Source of the DNA: Cognaticolwellia beringensis
GTDB lineage: Bacteria; Pseudomonadota; Gammaproteobacteria; Enterobacterales; Alteromonadaceae
Length of the DNA stretch: 64,000 nt
Assembly (NCBI RefSeq): GCF_002076895.1
Contig: NZ_CP020465.1
Location: 1,674,001 to 1,738,000 of the forward strand
Reading direction: 5' to 3'
Shown: piece by piece, positions 47,801 to 57,614 of the stretch
How the letters are laid out: every line of letters begins with the position of its first letter
Numbering within the stretch: the first letter of the stretch is position 1
Program-made: the position numbers and the translations under genes
Notes under the pieces: model-generated
Seen by the model: the letters and a program-made list of their open reading frames with translations, nothing else
Database searches by the model: none
Told to the model about the DNA's origin: nothing

Positions 47801-49499
47801 AGGCGAAGGTGGCCAATTACCAGGTGATAAAGTAGACGCTTGGATTGGTAAAACACGTGGTTCAACGCCAGGTGTAGGCTTAATTTCGCCACCACCACAT
47901 CACGATATTTATTCTATTGAAGATTTATCACAGCTTATTTTTGATCTTAAAAATGCCAACCGTGATGCTCGTGTTAATGTTAAATTAGTGTCTGAAGCTG
48001 GTGTAGGTACTGTTGCATCAGGTGTGGCTAAAGCCTATGCAGATGTAGTACTTATCGCTGGTCACGATGGCGGCACAGGTGCTTCACCACTAAGTTCCAT
48101 TAAACATACTGGCTTACCGTGGGAACTTGGTTTGGCTGAAACCCATCAAACCTTGGTACGTAATAAACTGCGTAGCCGCATTACCGTGCAAACTGATGGT
48201 CAACTTAAAACACCACGCGATTTAGCGATTGCAACGCTGCTAGGCGCAGAAGAATATGGCATGGCAACGACAGCACTTGTGGTTGAAGGTTGTATTATGA
48301 TGCGTAAGTGTCATTTAAATACCTGTCCGGTTGGCATAGCGACGCAAGATAAAGGTTTACGTGATCGTTTTACCGGTCGTGCCGATATCTTAGTGAACTT
48401 CTTTACCATGATGGCTGAAGGTTTACGCGAAATTATGGCTGAACTTGGTTTTAGAAGCATTGAAGAAATGGTTGGCCAAACCCAGTGTCTTTCGCAACGT
48501 AAAGACGTTGAACATTGGAAATACCAAGGTGTCGACTTAACGCCGCTATTGCATAAAGCAGAATGCGATGAAAACGAAACACTGTATCAATCAATTAATC
48601 AGAAACATCTGATTGACGATATTATTGATCGCAAAATGATAATAGATGCTAAAGCCGCGCTTGATTCTCAACAAAGTGTTGCGCTTGAATATGACGTTAT
48701 TAACACCGATAGAACCATTGGTGCAATGATCTCGAATGAAATCTCGAAAAAATATCACGAACATGGCTTACCAGAAAATACCATTAAGGTGAAATTTAAC
48801 GGTTCTGCCGGTCAAAGTTTTGGCTGTTTCTCAGCTAAAGGTCTACATTTTGAACTTGAAGGTGATGCCAATGATTACTTTGGTAAAGGGCTTTCTGGTG
48901 CAAACCTTGTGGTATATCCAAGCAAGCAAGCTAAGTTCTCAGCCAGTGAAAACATTTTAATTGGTAATGTTGCCTTCTTTGGTGCGACTTCAGGAACAGC
49001 CTTTATACGTGGTATTGCTGGCGAACGCTTCTGTGTTCGTAACTCAGGTGCAACCGCAGTAGTTGAAGGTGTTGGCGATCACGGTTGTGAATACATGACC
49101 GGTGGTAAAGCCGTTATTTTAGGTACAACAGGTCGTAACTTTGCCGCAGGTATGTCTGGTGGTGTTGCGTATGTACTTGATAATAACAATGACTTTGCGC
49201 CTAAATGCAACATGGAAATGGTGGCATTAGAAACAGTGAATTCCGCTGCAGAAAGTCTTGAATTAAAAGCACTAATTAGCCAACATTTTGATGCTACAGG
49301 TTCAGATGTTGCCAGTGACTTACTGAAAGATTGGGACAATAGTGTTAAGCGCTTCGTTAAAGTCATGCCTATTGATTACAAACGCATGCAAGGTTACATG
49401 AATGACGTGCGCAGTAGCGGAAAATTTGAGTCAGAGTATGACATTGCCGTTGAAGCTTTCGATATCCATTTAAACAACATAGCTAGCGCTAAAGCTTAA
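44892..49499 (+). CDS. gltB: Glutamate synthase (NADPH) large subunit
   Basis: This 1535-residue iron-sulfur flavoprotein forms two glutamates from glutamine and 2-oxoglutarate. The class II amidotransferase domain starts at Cys21 ([20 protein letters not shown]), so a 20-residue propeptide is probably removed. The FMN-binding synthase region contains [13 protein letters not shown] and [16 protein letters not shown]. The 3Fe-4S motif is [16 protein letters not shown], and the C-terminal GXGXG beta-helix domain is present ([18 protein letters not shown]-type repeats). Length matches bacterial GltB. gltD follows after 20 bases. Confidence 0.97.
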   Translation: MNDMSKKSQGLYRAEFEHDSCGIGFVANLKGKKSHDIIENALTMLSCMEHRGGTGFDVKSGDGAGILIQIPHAFLSQETASLGFTLPDAGNYGVGMIFFPQEQEQSDACRNILNQNITDLGLTLLGYRHVPGDNSMLGAASLESEPNIEQVFIAKPEALTAQAFERKLFVLRKYTSHQINATIAKERDEFYVTSMSSTKIVYKGQFTTQQVRQYYLDLQDERTISGMAMFHSRFSTNTFPAWRRAQPFRYIAHNGEINTVRGNINWMNAREALFSSVNFSDAELKMLTPICNNDNSDSANLDMAIELLVLSGRSLAQVMMMMVPEAWQTQTDMDATKRAFYEYYACIMEPWDGPASLSFTDGNVIGATLDRNGLRPSRYLLTDDGTLVMGSETGTLCVDQSTVVEKGRLQPGKIFIADLKQGRIISDDEVKQQVSSTQPYGQWLAKNKIELNKLPVPRASIAQPPLTELRKIQKAFGYTNEDLNLVLAGMVGTSKEPLGAMGTDTPLAVLSHRPQQLSHYFKQLFAQVTNPPIDPIREELVMSLRGYIGKSLNLLDETAAHCHKVEIEQPVLTNEQLRKLQYIDNDHLQSKTISITFKANGQAGALKKALDRVCLYAKNAVEDGYAILILSDREVDSDHVAIPSVLATAAIHHYLIREKLRSYADIILESADIRETHHFATVIGYGAAAVNPYLALESMYGLRDEGVLDTTLTNEQIADKYTAAVGSGLLKTFSKMGISTLQSYLGAQVFEALGINSEVVDQYFTGTVSRIEGLSLDQIAQEALLRHREGFPEASRIAIENLLPTGGEYSWRHDGERHLFNPTVIRLLQHSTASNDTNQFKQYTKTVDEQSKEAFTLRGLLELSSDRPAIALSEVEPIENIFKRFASGAMSFGSISWEAHTTLAIAMNRIGGKSNSGEGGEDPIRYTPLENGDSMNSRIKQVASGRFGVTSHYLTNADELQIKMAQGAKPGEGGQLPGDKVDAWIGKTRGSTPGVGLISPPPHHDIYSIEDLSQLIFDLKNANRDARVNVKLVSEAGVGTVASGVAKAYADVVLIAGHDGGTGASPLSSIKHTGLPWELGLAETHQTLVRNKLRSRITVQTDGQLKTPRDLAIATLLGAEEYGMATTALVVEGCIMMRKCHLNTCPVGIATQDKGLRDRFTGRADILVNFFTMMAEGLREIMAELGFRSIEEMVGQTQCLSQRKDVEHWKYQGVDLTPLLHKAECDENETLYQSINQKHLIDDIIDRKMIIDAKAALDSQQSVALEYDVINTDRTIGAMISNEISKKYHEHGLPENTIKVKFNGSAGQSFGCFSAKGLHFELEGDANDYFGKGLSGANLVVYPSKQAKFSASENILIGNVAFFGATSGTAFIRGIAGERFCVRNSGATAVVEGVGDHGCEYMTGGKAVILGTTGRNFAAGMSGGVAYVLDNNNDFAPKCNMEMVALETVNSAAESLELKALISQHFDATGSDVASDLLKDWDNSVKRFVKVMPIDYKRMQGYMNDVRSSGKFESEYDIAVEAFDIHLNNIASAKA

Positions 49500-49519
49500 G
49501 CTGCCAAGGAGAATATATT

Positions 49520-51010
49520 ATGGGAAATCCAACTGGATTTATCAACGTAGGTCGTGCCTTGCCAACTGAACGCAACGCAGGTGAACGTTTAATTGACTGG
49601 CTTGAAGTCTATGAAGAAATACCACTAAAAGATGTAGAGAAACAAGCTTCTCGCTGTATGGACTGTGGTGTGCCATTTTGCCAATCAGCAAAATCAGAGT
49701 TTGCACCAGTAGTAGCTGGTTGCCCGGTGAACAACGTTATTCCTGAATGGAATGACTTAATTTACCGAGGACGTTGGAAAGACGCTATAGATTTATTACA
49801 TAAAACCAATAACTTTCCGGAATTTACCGGTCGAGTATGTCCAGCGCCATGTGAAGGTGCTTGTGTATTAGGTATTAATGCTGACCCTGTCGCTATTAAG
49901 CTGCACGAAAAAGAAATTATTGACCATGCTTTTAAAGAAGGCTGGGTAGTAGCTCAACCACCTTCAGCACGTAGCGGTAAAAACGTTGCGGTTATTGGTT
50001 CGGGCCCTGCAGGCCTTGCTGCGGCAGCACAGCTGAATAAAGCTGGTCATATGGTTACTGTATATGAACGTGCTGACCGTATTGGTGGTTTGCTGATGTA
50101 CGGCATTCCGAACATGAAGCTACAAAAAGAATTAGTGCAACGTCGCGTTGATATTTTAGCCCAAGAAGGCATTGTTTTTGTCACTAACACTGAAGTAGGT
50201 AAAGACATTAGTGTTGAGCAACTGGAAACTGATTTTGACTCGGTCGTGCTATGTATCGGTGCGACAGTACCTCGCGATTTACCGGTTGAAGGCCGTGAAC
50301 TTAATGGTGTCCATTTTGCCATGGACTTCTTAAAAGCCAATACTAAAAGCTTGCTAGACAGTGAACACAAAGATGGTCAATACATTAATGCCCAAGGCAA
50401 AAATGTTGTCGTGATAGGTGGCGGAGATACCGGTACCGATTGTATTGGGACTTCATTGCGCCATCAGTGTAAAAGCGCAATACAGCTAGAGATCATGCCA
50501 CGTCCACCAGAAAAGCGTGACGAGACCAGCAACCCTTGGCCAGAATGGCCAAAACGCTTGTTAGTAGACTATGGTCAAAAAGAAGCAATTGAAGTACAAG
50601 GTCAAGATCCACGTCAATACTTAGTCATGACTAAAAAAATTGAAAGTGACGACCAAGGTAATGTTAAAGCAGTGCATACTGTCGATATTACTTGGGAGCG
50701 CAACGACAAGGGACAAATGTTCCCACAAGAAGTTGCCGGTAGTGAAAAAGCTATTCCTGCTGATATTGTACTTATCGCTATGGGCTTTATGGGCCCTGAA
50801 GGTGGCTTAATTGAGCAATTCGGCCTAGAACAAGATAACCGTTCTAATATTGCAGCAGAATACGATAAGTTCGCTACCAGCAAGCCTAGTGTGTTTGCTG
50901 CGGGTGATGGTCGTCGTGGTCAAAGCTTAATTGTTTGGGCGATTGATGAAGGCCGTCGTTGTGCGCGCGAAGTAGACACGTATCTGATGGGTAGTAGTTA
51001 CCTACCTTAA
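49520..51010 (+). CDS. gltD: Glutamate synthase (NADPH) small subunit
   Basis: This 496-residue FAD/NADPH-binding subunit passes electrons to GltB. The N-terminal iron-sulfur cysteines are in [26 protein letters not shown] and [15 protein letters not shown]. The FAD-binding GXGXXG is [17 protein letters not shown], the NADPH site is [15 protein letters not shown], and the C-terminal FAD contact is [24 protein letters not shown] at about 49508 precedes the start. gltB and gltD form a two-gene operon closed by a terminator. Confidence 0.97.
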   Translation: MGNPTGFINVGRALPTERNAGERLIDWLEVYEEIPLKDVEKQASRCMDCGVPFCQSAKSEFAPVVAGCPVNNVIPEWNDLIYRGRWKDAIDLLHKTNNFPEFTGRVCPAPCEGACVLGINADPVAIKLHEKEIIDHAFKEGWVVAQPPSARSGKNVAVIGSGPAGLAAAAQLNKAGHMVTVYERADRIGGLLMYGIPNMKLQKELVQRRVDILAQEGIVFVTNTEVGKDISVEQLETDFDSVVLCIGATVPRDLPVEGRELNGVHFAMDFLKANTKSLLDSEHKDGQYINAQGKNVVVIGGGDTGTDCIGTSLRHQCKSAIQLEIMPRPPEKRDETSNPWPEWPKRLLVDYGQKEAIEVQGQDPRQYLVMTKKIESDDQGNVKAVHTVDITWERNDKGQMFPQEVAGSEKAIPADIVLIAMGFMGPEGGLIEQFGLEQDNRSNIAAEYDKFATSKPSVFAAGDGRRGQSLIVWAIDEGRRCAREVDTYLMGSSYLP

Positions 51011-51041
51011 GCTTAAGAAATTTACGGCTAAAGCTGAAATA

Positions 51042-51079
51042 AAAAGCCCTGTCGTCTTTATTACGACAGGGATTTTTTA
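51042..51079 (+). terminator. Rho-independent terminator after gltD
   Basis: The perfect stem CCCTGTCGT/ACGACAGGG has a seven-base loop, with A-run before and ATTTTTT after. Confidence 0.9.
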
Positions 51080-51264
51080 TGGTCTATTGATTAAAAAGAG
51101 TAGTTTTAGCAAGTTGACTAATTGATCAAATTGGTAATATATGTTGTAAAGCGGGTGATGAATAAGTATAGGGCACATAACTTATAAGCTCCGATCATGA
51201 TAATAACGTACCGTTGAGTGACCCTTAATTATTACATATTACCTTTAAAATTTTACTTCGTTGT

Positions 51265-51678
51265 TTAGAAAATTTGCCACCATTTTTTTCTTACTTCTTT
51301 TGCCTGCTCACTACTTTTATCTGTATCTACTTTCTCTTTGGCAGCTGATTTATCAGCATTATTTTTCAATGCTTCGGTTTCATTTTTGTTAACTTTCTGC
51401 TTTTTAATCGCTTTTTCTTTCTTGATTTTATCTTGCTTATTTTTATCTTTTTTAACTTTATCTTTTGTCTTATTCTTTGCTTTTTCTTTGTCTTTTTCGA
51501 AATCACCTGCCATTTTTTCGTGTTCGTTCTCTACACTTTCTTTCGCCTTCATTGACGCCTTATGCGCTTTTAGCTGTTCTTTTGTAGGTTTGCCTTTGCC
51601 AGCCCATTCAGGTTTTTCTGCAAATGCAACGTTAGCAGTGAGTAATGTAAAAATAATGAGTAAAGATAAAATTTTCAT
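51265..51678 (-). CDS. Lysine-rich exported protein
   Basis: This is a 137-residue protein with a signal peptide (MKILSLLIIFTLLTANVAFA, cut before EKPEW). The mature part begins EKPEWAGKGKPTKEQLKAHK and then runs through about 80 residues of Lys, Glu, Asp and Asn in a low-complexity, probably helical or disordered chain. It ends in an aromatic tail, RKKWWQIF. I recall similar exported proteins with the PEWAGKGKPT start and a WW-type tail in Shewanella and Vibrio, but no function. The strong positive charge suggests binding to anionic envelope polymers. Confidence 0.65.
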   Translation of the reverse strand: MKILSLLIIFTLLTANVAFAEKPEWAGKGKPTKEQLKAHKASMKAKESVENEHEKMAGDFEKDKEKAKNKTKDKVKKDKNKQDKIKKEKAIKKQKVNKNETEALKNNADKSAAKEKVDTDKSSEQAKEVRKKWWQIF

Positions 51679-51741
51679 TTTTATGCCTTAAATGTAATCT
51701 GCTAATTTCACCTAGCAAAAATAGGGGGTATTAACGTGCAA

Positions 51742-51767
51742 GTGCTCTTGCAACCATGCAAGAGCAC
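51742..51767 (-). terminator. Strong hairpin between DUF4382 and the lysine-rich gene
   Basis: The perfect stem GTGCTCTTGCA/TGCAAGAGCAC (11 bp) with an ACCA loop lies 20 bases beyond the minus-strand DUF4382 stop. No T-run follows on the minus strand, so it may be an atypical terminator or an mRNA 3-prime stabiliser. Confidence 0.55.
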
Positions 51768-51786
51768 TGCGCTAAAAAAATATGAT

Positions 51787-52764
51787 TTAAAAGCTAACTT
51801 GTACTATTGATCTATCACCTAAGACAGTAACATTCTGTGCATTAATAAAGCTCACTTCGTCGTCAACTTCTGGGTCATCAACTGTGTCACAGCTTAATGC
51901 GATGGTGTAGTCGCCCGCTTTTATAAAGCCAATGGCAAAATTATAACTGGTTTGCTCGCTATTAAAAGTTACTGCGGTACTAGCGTATGGTAAATTAGCG
52001 TTTACATCTCCGCCATTATCTTCAAGCGTTTCAAGTGACAAATCAGCACCTTCATACATGTAAACACTCGCTACACTTTCACTGGCATCAGAAAGTGGTG
52101 TACATTGATTATTAATTAACACTGTTTCGGCAACAGTGCCTTCAATATGACCCGACTCATTATTGTTAACTAATCTAACACCTCGAGGCTTAAGAAAATA
52201 ACCCGCTTGCCCAACAGGGTTTGTCATGGCTTTATTGAGGTCAAATTCTAATGTGAAATCTACAGTGCCACCTAATGTTGCAGTAAATCCGTCTAATTTA
52301 AGCTCATTTGAAGGCACGCTAACGCTAATTTTATCACCCGTTTCTGCATCAATTCCGTAAGAACCATCACTCATGATTAATCGTAACTGGGAATAGTCAC
52401 CAGCCTCAATGCTAATACCATCGACTAACGCAATTGAGTTACTACCTGTATATTGTATTAAATCAATACCTACTGTATTTGGGATAACATTATCACTGTC
52501 ATCCAAACATAAATCATTGGTTGCAATTAAGCCGTCTTCATTGCCTACAGTAAAGACAGTGTCTGCACTGCCGCCTTTAAGCTCTATTTGGTTGAAACAA
52601 ACTACGACCTGAGAAAGATCGTCAACAGGTGCATCACTGATCGCTAAAGAGAAGCTAGGCAAAGGGGTGATATCATTTGATGGGGCACTTGAACTACTAC
52701 CACCGCAAGCAGAAAGTAGAACCGTTAAAAAAGTGCCGGTGACAATGTATTTTTTATTTAACAT
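51787..52764 (-). CDS. DUF4382 domain-containing lipoprotein
   Basis: This is a 325-residue protein. The lipoprotein signal (MLNKKYIVTGTFLTVLLSAC, C20) is followed by a Ser-rich GGSSSSAPS linker. The DUF4382 domain (about 35-200) starts SFSLAISDAPVDDLSQVVVC and includes NSIALVDGISIEAGDYSQLR and LIMSDGSYGID. The remaining C-terminal part is a beta-rich domain with NFAIGFIKAGDYTIALSC. The family is widespread in marine bacteria as surface or periplasmic lipoproteins of unknown function. Confidence 0.85.
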   Translation of the reverse strand: MLNKKYIVTGTFLTVLLSACGGSSSSAPSNDITPLPSFSLAISDAPVDDLSQVVVCFNQIELKGGSADTVFTVGNEDGLIATNDLCLDDSDNVIPNTVGIDLIQYTGSNSIALVDGISIEAGDYSQLRLIMSDGSYGIDAETGDKISVSVPSNELKLDGFTATLGGTVDFTLEFDLNKAMTNPVGQAGYFLKPRGVRLVNNNESGHIEGTVAETVLINNQCTPLSDASESVASVYMYEGADLSLETLEDNGGDVNANLPYASTAVTFNSEQTSYNFAIGFIKAGDYTIALSCDTVDDPEVDDEVSFINAQNVTVLGDRSIVQVSF

Positions 52765-53113
52765 AATTTTTCCTAATGAATTTAAATTACCGTAACTGAA
52801 TATTCAATCACCAATTCTTTAGAAAAATCATACAAATATGAAGGTTTATTTCATTATTGATAGACTTTTTCTAAGAAAAAATAACATGACTTCTGTCATA
52901 TCACGATTGCTGTGGAGCAATTTATCAATTGAACTTAAAGTTCCATTTAAGCTAAATTTTAGGCAAGCATGCTTGCCAAGATAACTCATGCATAAAAACC
53001 GCGGGCAAGTTCCCACCAAGGCTAAATATAGCTATTGCCCTTTTAAAAATTTATACAAAATTAATGTGGCTATACTAAGTTGATTAATTAACTTGATATT
53101 AATATTAATGTGC
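52765..53113. other. Intergenic region between DUF4382 and ubiA
   Basis: No gene is seen in these 349 bases. A perfect 16-bp palindrome, GGCAAGCATGCTTGCC, lies at 52962-52977. The left part should hold the DUF4382 promoter. The right part receives the end of ubiA without a clear terminator. Confidence 0.45.
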
Positions 53114-53974
53114 TTAAAAATACTCAACAGTAACACCAACAAATACAATTAAACCAACATAATGATTATTTAAAAAGGCCTGAAAACAACGGTCACGATC
53201 ACGTCCGGCAATTAAAATTTGTTGATAACAGAAAAAACCCGCGGCAATAACAAGCGACAACTGATAAGGCCAGCCAAAGGCTAGAATATCTCCAACGGTA
53301 AATAATAATGCTAAGGTCATTAACTGCAAAAATAAAATAATGCGTTTATCATTTTCGCCAAAGATAACCGCGGTTGACTTAACACCAATTCTTAAATCAT
53401 CATCACGATCGACCATGGCATACATAGTATCGTATGCAACAGTCCATATAACGTTAGCAGCGAACAATAGCCATGCCACAACAGGTATCTGGCCTTGCTC
53501 TTGTGCAAAAGCCATGATCATCCCCCAACTAAACGCTGCACCCAAGAACACTTGAGGAAAGTGCGTAATTCGCTTCATAAACGGATAACTGGCCGCCAAG
53601 AAAACAGCAACAACAGAAAGCATGATGGTGTAATCACTTAAGGTTAATACTAAAGCAAAAGAAAGAAGAACAAAGGTAGCAAACAGTTGCAAAGCCTCAC
53701 TCTCCGACAGCGCCCCAGTCACTAACGGGCGATTTTGAGTGCGCTTAACCTCACCATCAACTTTGCGGTCAGCATAATCATTAATAACACAGCCAGCACT
53801 GCGCATAAAAAACACACCTAGGCTAAAGATCACTAGCATATGCAACGACGGCCAACCATCTGAGGCAATCCACAATGCCCAATAAGTTGGCCATAGCAAT
53901 AAATATGTCCCGATAGGCTTATCCATACGGGTAATTTGCTTAATGGCCGTTAGCTTTTTCGTAAACTCACTCAA
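53114..53974 (-). CDS. ubiA: 4-hydroxybenzoate octaprenyltransferase
   Basis: This 286-residue inner-membrane prenyltransferase attaches the polyprenyl tail to 4-hydroxybenzoate in ubiquinone synthesis. Aspartate-rich motifs are VINDYADRKVDGEVKRTQNR and YAMVDRDDDLRIGVKSTA, which bind the Mg-diphosphate. About eight hydrophobic segments are present. It follows ubiC by 12 bases in a ubiC-ubiA operon as in E. coli. Start ATG 53974 gives the usual length. Confidence 0.95.
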   Translation of the reverse strand: MSEFTKKLTAIKQITRMDKPIGTYLLLWPTYWALWIASDGWPSLHMLVIFSLGVFFMRSAGCVINDYADRKVDGEVKRTQNRPLVTGALSESEALQLFATFVLLSFALVLTLSDYTIMLSVVAVFLAASYPFMKRITHFPQVFLGAAFSWGMIMAFAQEQGQIPVVAWLLFAANVIWTVAYDTMYAMVDRDDDLRIGVKSTAVIFGENDKRIILFLQLMTLALLFTVGDILAFGWPYQLSLVIAAGFFCYQQILIAGRDRDRCFQAFLNNHYVGLIVFVGVTVEYF

Positions 53975-53986
53975 TGTAATGCCCTT

Positions 53987-54553
53987 TTATTTATGATATG
54001 CAACGGCGCCAGGTAAAAATACTTCTGCCACCATTAACGGTTTTTTATCAAGGACAAAAACCGAACGACGGCCCCAAAGGGGTTGTTGAGAAGTTTGTAA
54101 TGCTAAATAGTGCGCAAGTTTAGCGACACTAGAGTCTTGGTCAAATGCGGCGACCTCAATTTTTTTACGCTGTAAATCAGGATGATTAAACAATACCTGC
54201 CCTAAAGACTGCGTACCCAAATGCGCTAATTGCTGTTGAGCGCCCGTCAACGAACTTAACGGCAATAAGCTTCGAGCATATACTTGTGCAATTTCGTCAC
54301 AGTACAACAGTACTTCTCTCACTAAGACTTGTTCACCGGTGATAATGTCATTATTAGCTTCAGCAGCGCTACAAGCTTCAATTTTTTGTCCAAGTACTTC
54401 CACGCGAAAATGCCGACTATGAGACTTTAGACGTGCAGTTAATGAACTAGGATCGAGTAACCAATCGCGTAAGCTATTAGGCAGCATAACGCTTTCTGGC
54501 GGTTGCCAATTTGCGACCATTTGCACAGGGAATAGTAAATGTTCTGTTGTCAT
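53987..54553 (-). CDS. ubiC: Chorismate pyruvate-lyase
   Basis: This 188-residue protein removes pyruvate from chorismate to give 4-hydroxybenzoate, the committed step of ubiquinone synthesis. Visible family blocks are LRDWLLDPSSLTARLKSH near the start, ILVREV-type GEQVLVREVLLYCDE, ARSLLPLSSLTG and the C-terminal LWGRRSVFVLDKKPLMVAE. The active-site arginine is in VREV and the glutamate in VAEVFLPG. It is the first gene of the ubiC-ubiA pair. Confidence 0.92.
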   Translation of the reverse strand: MTTEHLLFPVQMVANWQPPESVMLPNSLRDWLLDPSSLTARLKSHSRHFRVEVLGQKIEACSAAEANNDIITGEQVLVREVLLYCDEIAQVYARSLLPLSSLTGAQQQLAHLGTQSLGQVLFNHPDLQRKKIEVAAFDQDSSVAKLAHYLALQTSQQPLWGRRSVFVLDKKPLMVAEVFLPGAVAYHK

Positions 54554-54935
54554 ACCTGAAAACTATTTAACCTCAACTCGGGTAAATGAATGTTGTACAT
54601 TCAAAAACAAATGAATTATTAATAATCTACGTTAAACTCTTTTTGATTGCCGCTGATAATTACGAAACATTAATAATCTTGTATAGAGCAACATCGTAAC
54701 TATTTAACGAAAAGCGACGTATGATAGCGTTTAGCATGGCAAAAATACAGCTTACTCCCCGCTTTCAATACAGCGGCTTATACAAGGAATTATTATGCTA
54801 AGCGTATGAACCTGATAAAAAATAGCTAAATAAATCAGCGCATGATCAAAATTCGCGTTATCATTTAATAGCCATCAGGCTATTTAACTTTTTATCATAA
54901 ATAGTTAACTTATTTTCTAATTTGAGTTTTAGTGT
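54554..54935. other. Divergent intergenic region between ubiC and the FliL-like gene
   Basis: No established gene lies in these 382 bases. A hairpin AATAGCC/GGCTATT (54867-54884) followed by TTAACTTTTT lies 50 bases before the FliL-like gene and ends no visible plus-strand gene. A 26-codon frame near 54721 is too short and atypical to accept. Confidence 0.4.
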
Positions 54936-55316
54936 ATGAAAACATCAATTATTTTAATACTAGTACTGCTAAGTTCAACATTTGCTAAAGCTGCAGATTA
55001 CGCTTACTTTGGCTTCGAACCCTCTATTGTTACGAATTACGTCGCCGTTAAGAAAAAAATGGGCTATGTTCGTCTAACAGTAGAGTTGATGATCGAAGAC
55101 GCGACAAATTACGAGATTGTTGAACATCATGCACCGCTGCTGCGAGATGCCATTATTAATATTATTGGTCAGCAACCTGAGTCAAAAATAAAATCAATAA
55201 ATGGTCGCCATGAAATACAGCGTTTATGTGAAGATAAAGTAAAAGAATTACTAGAAAAAGAAACCGGCAAACCCTTAATTAAAAAACTTTTATTTACCCA
55301 GTGGTTAGATAATTAA
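54936..55316 (+). CDS. FliL-like exported protein (orphan)
   Basis: This is a 126-residue protein. A cleavable signal peptide (MKTSIILILVLLSSTFAKA) replaces the membrane anchor of classical FliL. The mature part has the FliL/stomatin-like pattern: YFGFEPSIVTNYVAVKKKMG, YVRLTVELMIED, HAPLLRDAIINIIGQ and the final LIKKLLFTQWLDN. FliL supports flagellar stators, but no flagellar genes are near. Similar orphan copies beside ubiC occur in Shewanella-type genomes. The envelope role is unknown. Confidence 0.82.
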   Translation: MKTSIILILVLLSSTFAKAADYAYFGFEPSIVTNYVAVKKKMGYVRLTVELMIEDATNYEIVEHHAPLLRDAIINIIGQQPESKIKSINGRHEIQRLCEDKVKELLEKETGKPLIKKLLFTQWLDN

Positions 55317-55329
55317 GCCCTGCTTAGCC

Positions 55330-55363
55330 AACAGCAATTGAAATTTTAACTTCAATTGCTGTT
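55330..55363. terminator. Bidirectional hairpin between FliL-like gene and glpG
   Basis: The perfect 13-bp stem AACAGCAATTGAA/TTCAATTGCTGTT with an eight-base loop lies between convergent genes, 14 bases after the FliL-like stop. It lacks a long T-run but is well placed to end both transcripts. Confidence 0.7.
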
Positions 55364-55391
55364 AAACTAAAACACATTTACTATGATTAGT

Positions 55392-56252
55392 TTATGTGTT
55401 TTTTGCTTTTAAAAATTGAATATAAGCAAGTATACAACCACTAAGCAAGCCTAATAAATGTGCGGTGTTCGCCACATTAATCGGCATTAAACTGGTATAA
55501 CCTAATAATAACCAAAACAGCATAAAACCGATTATCGGCTTCGACAATGACAGGCCTTTATCAGGCATTAACCAACCTACCCACCATACATAACCCACAA
55601 GTGCATATACCACACCCGACAAGCCACCAAAATTGGGTCCATCAACAAAAAACTGCCCAACATTAGAAACTAACGCAGATATAATCAATAAGTTAATTAA
55701 ACTGAATTTTCCCGTGACTTGCTCTATCGAACCACCCAATTGCCACCACCACATGGTATTAAAAACAATATGTAACCATGAAAAGTGAAAAAAAGCGGGC
55801 CCTATTAATCGATGAGGTGCTTGTAAAACAGCATCGAAACTTAGTTGCGGATAGAATTGTAAATGATGAAATACTGTATTACCCCAACCTAAGCTACTAG
55901 CAATAAAAACCAGCCAACATAAAGTAAATACCACTAAGGTAACGATACCAGCATGAGAAAAGAATTGGTTTTTAAAACTGCTTAATAACGTGGGAGAATT
56001 CGAATTAACCGCAGTTACATCACCGTTTTGCCATGCAGCTTGCTGATATTTGGCATGAAAAGGCTCAGCGATGAATTGCTCAAACTCTTGTTGAGCAAAG
56101 TTATGCTTGTCGGGCTGGCAATAAATAACAAAACCCGAATCTTCATTTTTAACCTGCGCTTGAACCTGAATTGTTTGCAAATAATTGCAAAAAAGTAAGG
56201 CAATATTATGTTGCGTTACTTTCACCAATGGTCGCAGTTCTTCTTCCAACAT
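55392..56252 (-). CDS. glpG: Rhomboid intramembrane serine protease GlpG
   Basis: This is a 286-residue protein. The cytoplasmic N-terminal domain (about 1-85) is followed by six membrane segments. The catalytic serine is in NFGGLSGVVYALVGY (S212) and the histidine in NVANTAHLLGLLSG (H265). Their 53-residue spacing equals that of E. coli GlpG (S201-H254). The HxxxN oxyanion motif is FSWLHIVFNTMWWW. It cleaves transmembrane substrates inside the inner membrane. Its start overlaps the glpE stop by one base, so the pair is coupled. Confidence 0.95.
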   Translation of the reverse strand: MLEEELRPLVKVTQHNIALLFCNYLQTIQVQAQVKNEDSGFVIYCQPDKHNFAQQEFEQFIAEPFHAKYQQAAWQNGDVTAVNSNSPTLLSSFKNQFFSHAGIVTLVVFTLCWLVFIASSLGWGNTVFHHLQFYPQLSFDAVLQAPHRLIGPAFFHFSWLHIVFNTMWWWQLGGSIEQVTGKFSLINLLIISALVSNVGQFFVDGPNFGGLSGVVYALVGYVWWVGWLMPDKGLSLSKPIIGFMLFWLLLGYTSLMPINVANTAHLLGLLSGCILAYIQFLKAKNT

Positions 56253-56584
56253 CAGCGTTCAACAACATCCGGATGTTGTAGCTGCCAATCAGTAAAACCA
56301 CCATCCAAAGAATACACTTCAGTAAAGTCTTGGCTGATCAGGAACTGCGCTGCTTGTTGACTTGAAATACCGTGATAACAACACACCACAACCGGTGCGT
56401 CAAAATCAGCGGCACGCAAAAATTCAGGCAAACTGTCATTGCTTAAATGTATAGCATTAGGAATATGCCCCGATTGAAACGAGGCTGGATCGCGAATATC
56501 AACCACCACATGTGTTTCATCAGTTAACACTTTATGCAGCTCACTGATTTGCATATGTTTAAAATTTTCTTCGCTATTGGCCAT
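56252..56584 (-). CDS. glpE: Thiosulfate sulfurtransferase GlpE (rhodanese)
   Basis: This 110-residue single-domain rhodanese has the active loop VVVCCYHGISSQQAAQ, with the catalytic cysteine at about C69, and the CH2A region VVDIRDPASFQSGHIPNAIH. It moves sulfane sulfur from thiosulfate to cyanide or thiol acceptors such as thioredoxin. It overlaps glpG and tdh by one base at each end, indicating a tightly coupled tdh-glpE-glpG run. Confidence 0.92.
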   Translation of the reverse strand: MANSEENFKHMQISELHKVLTDETHVVVDIRDPASFQSGHIPNAIHLSNDSLPEFLRAADFDAPVVVCCYHGISSQQAAQFLISQDFTEVYSLDGGFTDWQLQHPDVVER

Positions 56585-57612
56585 TATGTTTCCCAGTTTA
56601 AAATTACTTTACCTGATTGTCCTGAACGCATGATATCAAAACCTTGCTGAAAATCATCAATATTAAAGTGATGAGTGATAATTGGTGTTAAATCTAGGCC
56701 AGATTGAATCAAACTCGCCATTTTATACCAAGTTTCGAACATTTCTCGACCGTAAATACCTTTGATGGTTAAACCTTTAAAGATAATTTTGCTCCAATCA
56801 ATCGCCATATCCTCGCCAGGAATACCTAACATGGCAATTTTACCACCATTATTCATGTTAGCCAGCATATCGGTAAATGCCATAGGTACGCCTGACATTT
56901 CCATGCCAACGTCAAAACCTTCGGTCATACCTAAATCAGCCATAACATCTGATAACTTTTCTTTTGTCACGTCAACCGCGCGCGTAGCGCCCATTTTTCG
57001 CGCCAAGTCTAAGCGGTATTCATTAACGTCGGTTACCACAACATGGCGAGCACCGACATGTTTTGCTACTGCTGCAGCCATAATACCGATTGGGCCAGCA
57101 CCGGTGATCAAAACATCTTCACCGACTAAATCAAACGACAAAGCCGTATGAACTGCATTGCCAAACGGGTCAAAAATAGCGGCTAAATCATCTGATATTT
57201 CATCCGGTAATTTAAAAGCGTTAAAGGCTGGGATCACTAAGTATTCAGCAAAAGAGCCTGCACGATTAACACCAACACCCACAGTATTGCGACATAAATG
57301 CGTACGACCACCACGACAATTACGACAATGACCACAGGTAATATGCCCTTCACCAGAAACGCGATCGCCAAGGGCAAAACCTTTCACTTCTTGGCCAATA
57401 CCGACGACTTCACCAGCATACTCATGACCAACAACCATAGGCACAGGAATAGTTTTCTGTGACCATTCATCCCAGTTGTAAATATGAATATCGGTGCCAC
57501 AGATAGCGGTTTTCTTAATCTTAATTAACAAATCGTTATGGCCAATTTCTGGCTTTGGCGAATCGGTCATCCAAATGCCCGGTTCTGCTTTTAATTTTGC
57601 TAATGATTTCAT
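56584..57612 (-). CDS. tdh: L-threonine 3-dehydrogenase
   Basis: This 342-residue zinc alcohol-dehydrogenase-type enzyme oxidises threonine to 2-amino-3-ketobutyrate with NAD. Visible are the catalytic zinc site [16 protein letters not shown] (C38) and [13 protein letters not shown]. The structural zinc cysteines are in [19 protein letters not shown], and the NAD loop is [15 protein letters not shown]. It is two bases downstream of kbl, and together they convert threonine to glycine and acetyl-CoA. Confidence 0.96.
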   Translation of the reverse strand: MKSLAKLKAEPGIWMTDSPKPEIGHNDLLIKIKKTAICGTDIHIYNWDEWSQKTIPVPMVVGHEYAGEVVGIGQEVKGFALGDRVSGEGHITCGHCRNCRGGRTHLCRNTVGVGVNRAGSFAEYLVIPAFNAFKLPDEISDDLAAIFDPFGNAVHTALSFDLVGEDVLITGAGPIGIMAAAVAKHVGARHVVVTDVNEYRLDLARKMGATRAVDVTKEKLSDVMADLGMTEGFDVGMEMSGVPMAFTDMLANMNNGGKIAMLGIPGEDMAIDWSKIIFKGLTIKGIYGREMFETWYKMASLIQSGLDLTPIITHHFNIDDFQQGFDIMRSGQSGKVILNWET

Positions 57613-57614
57613 AT

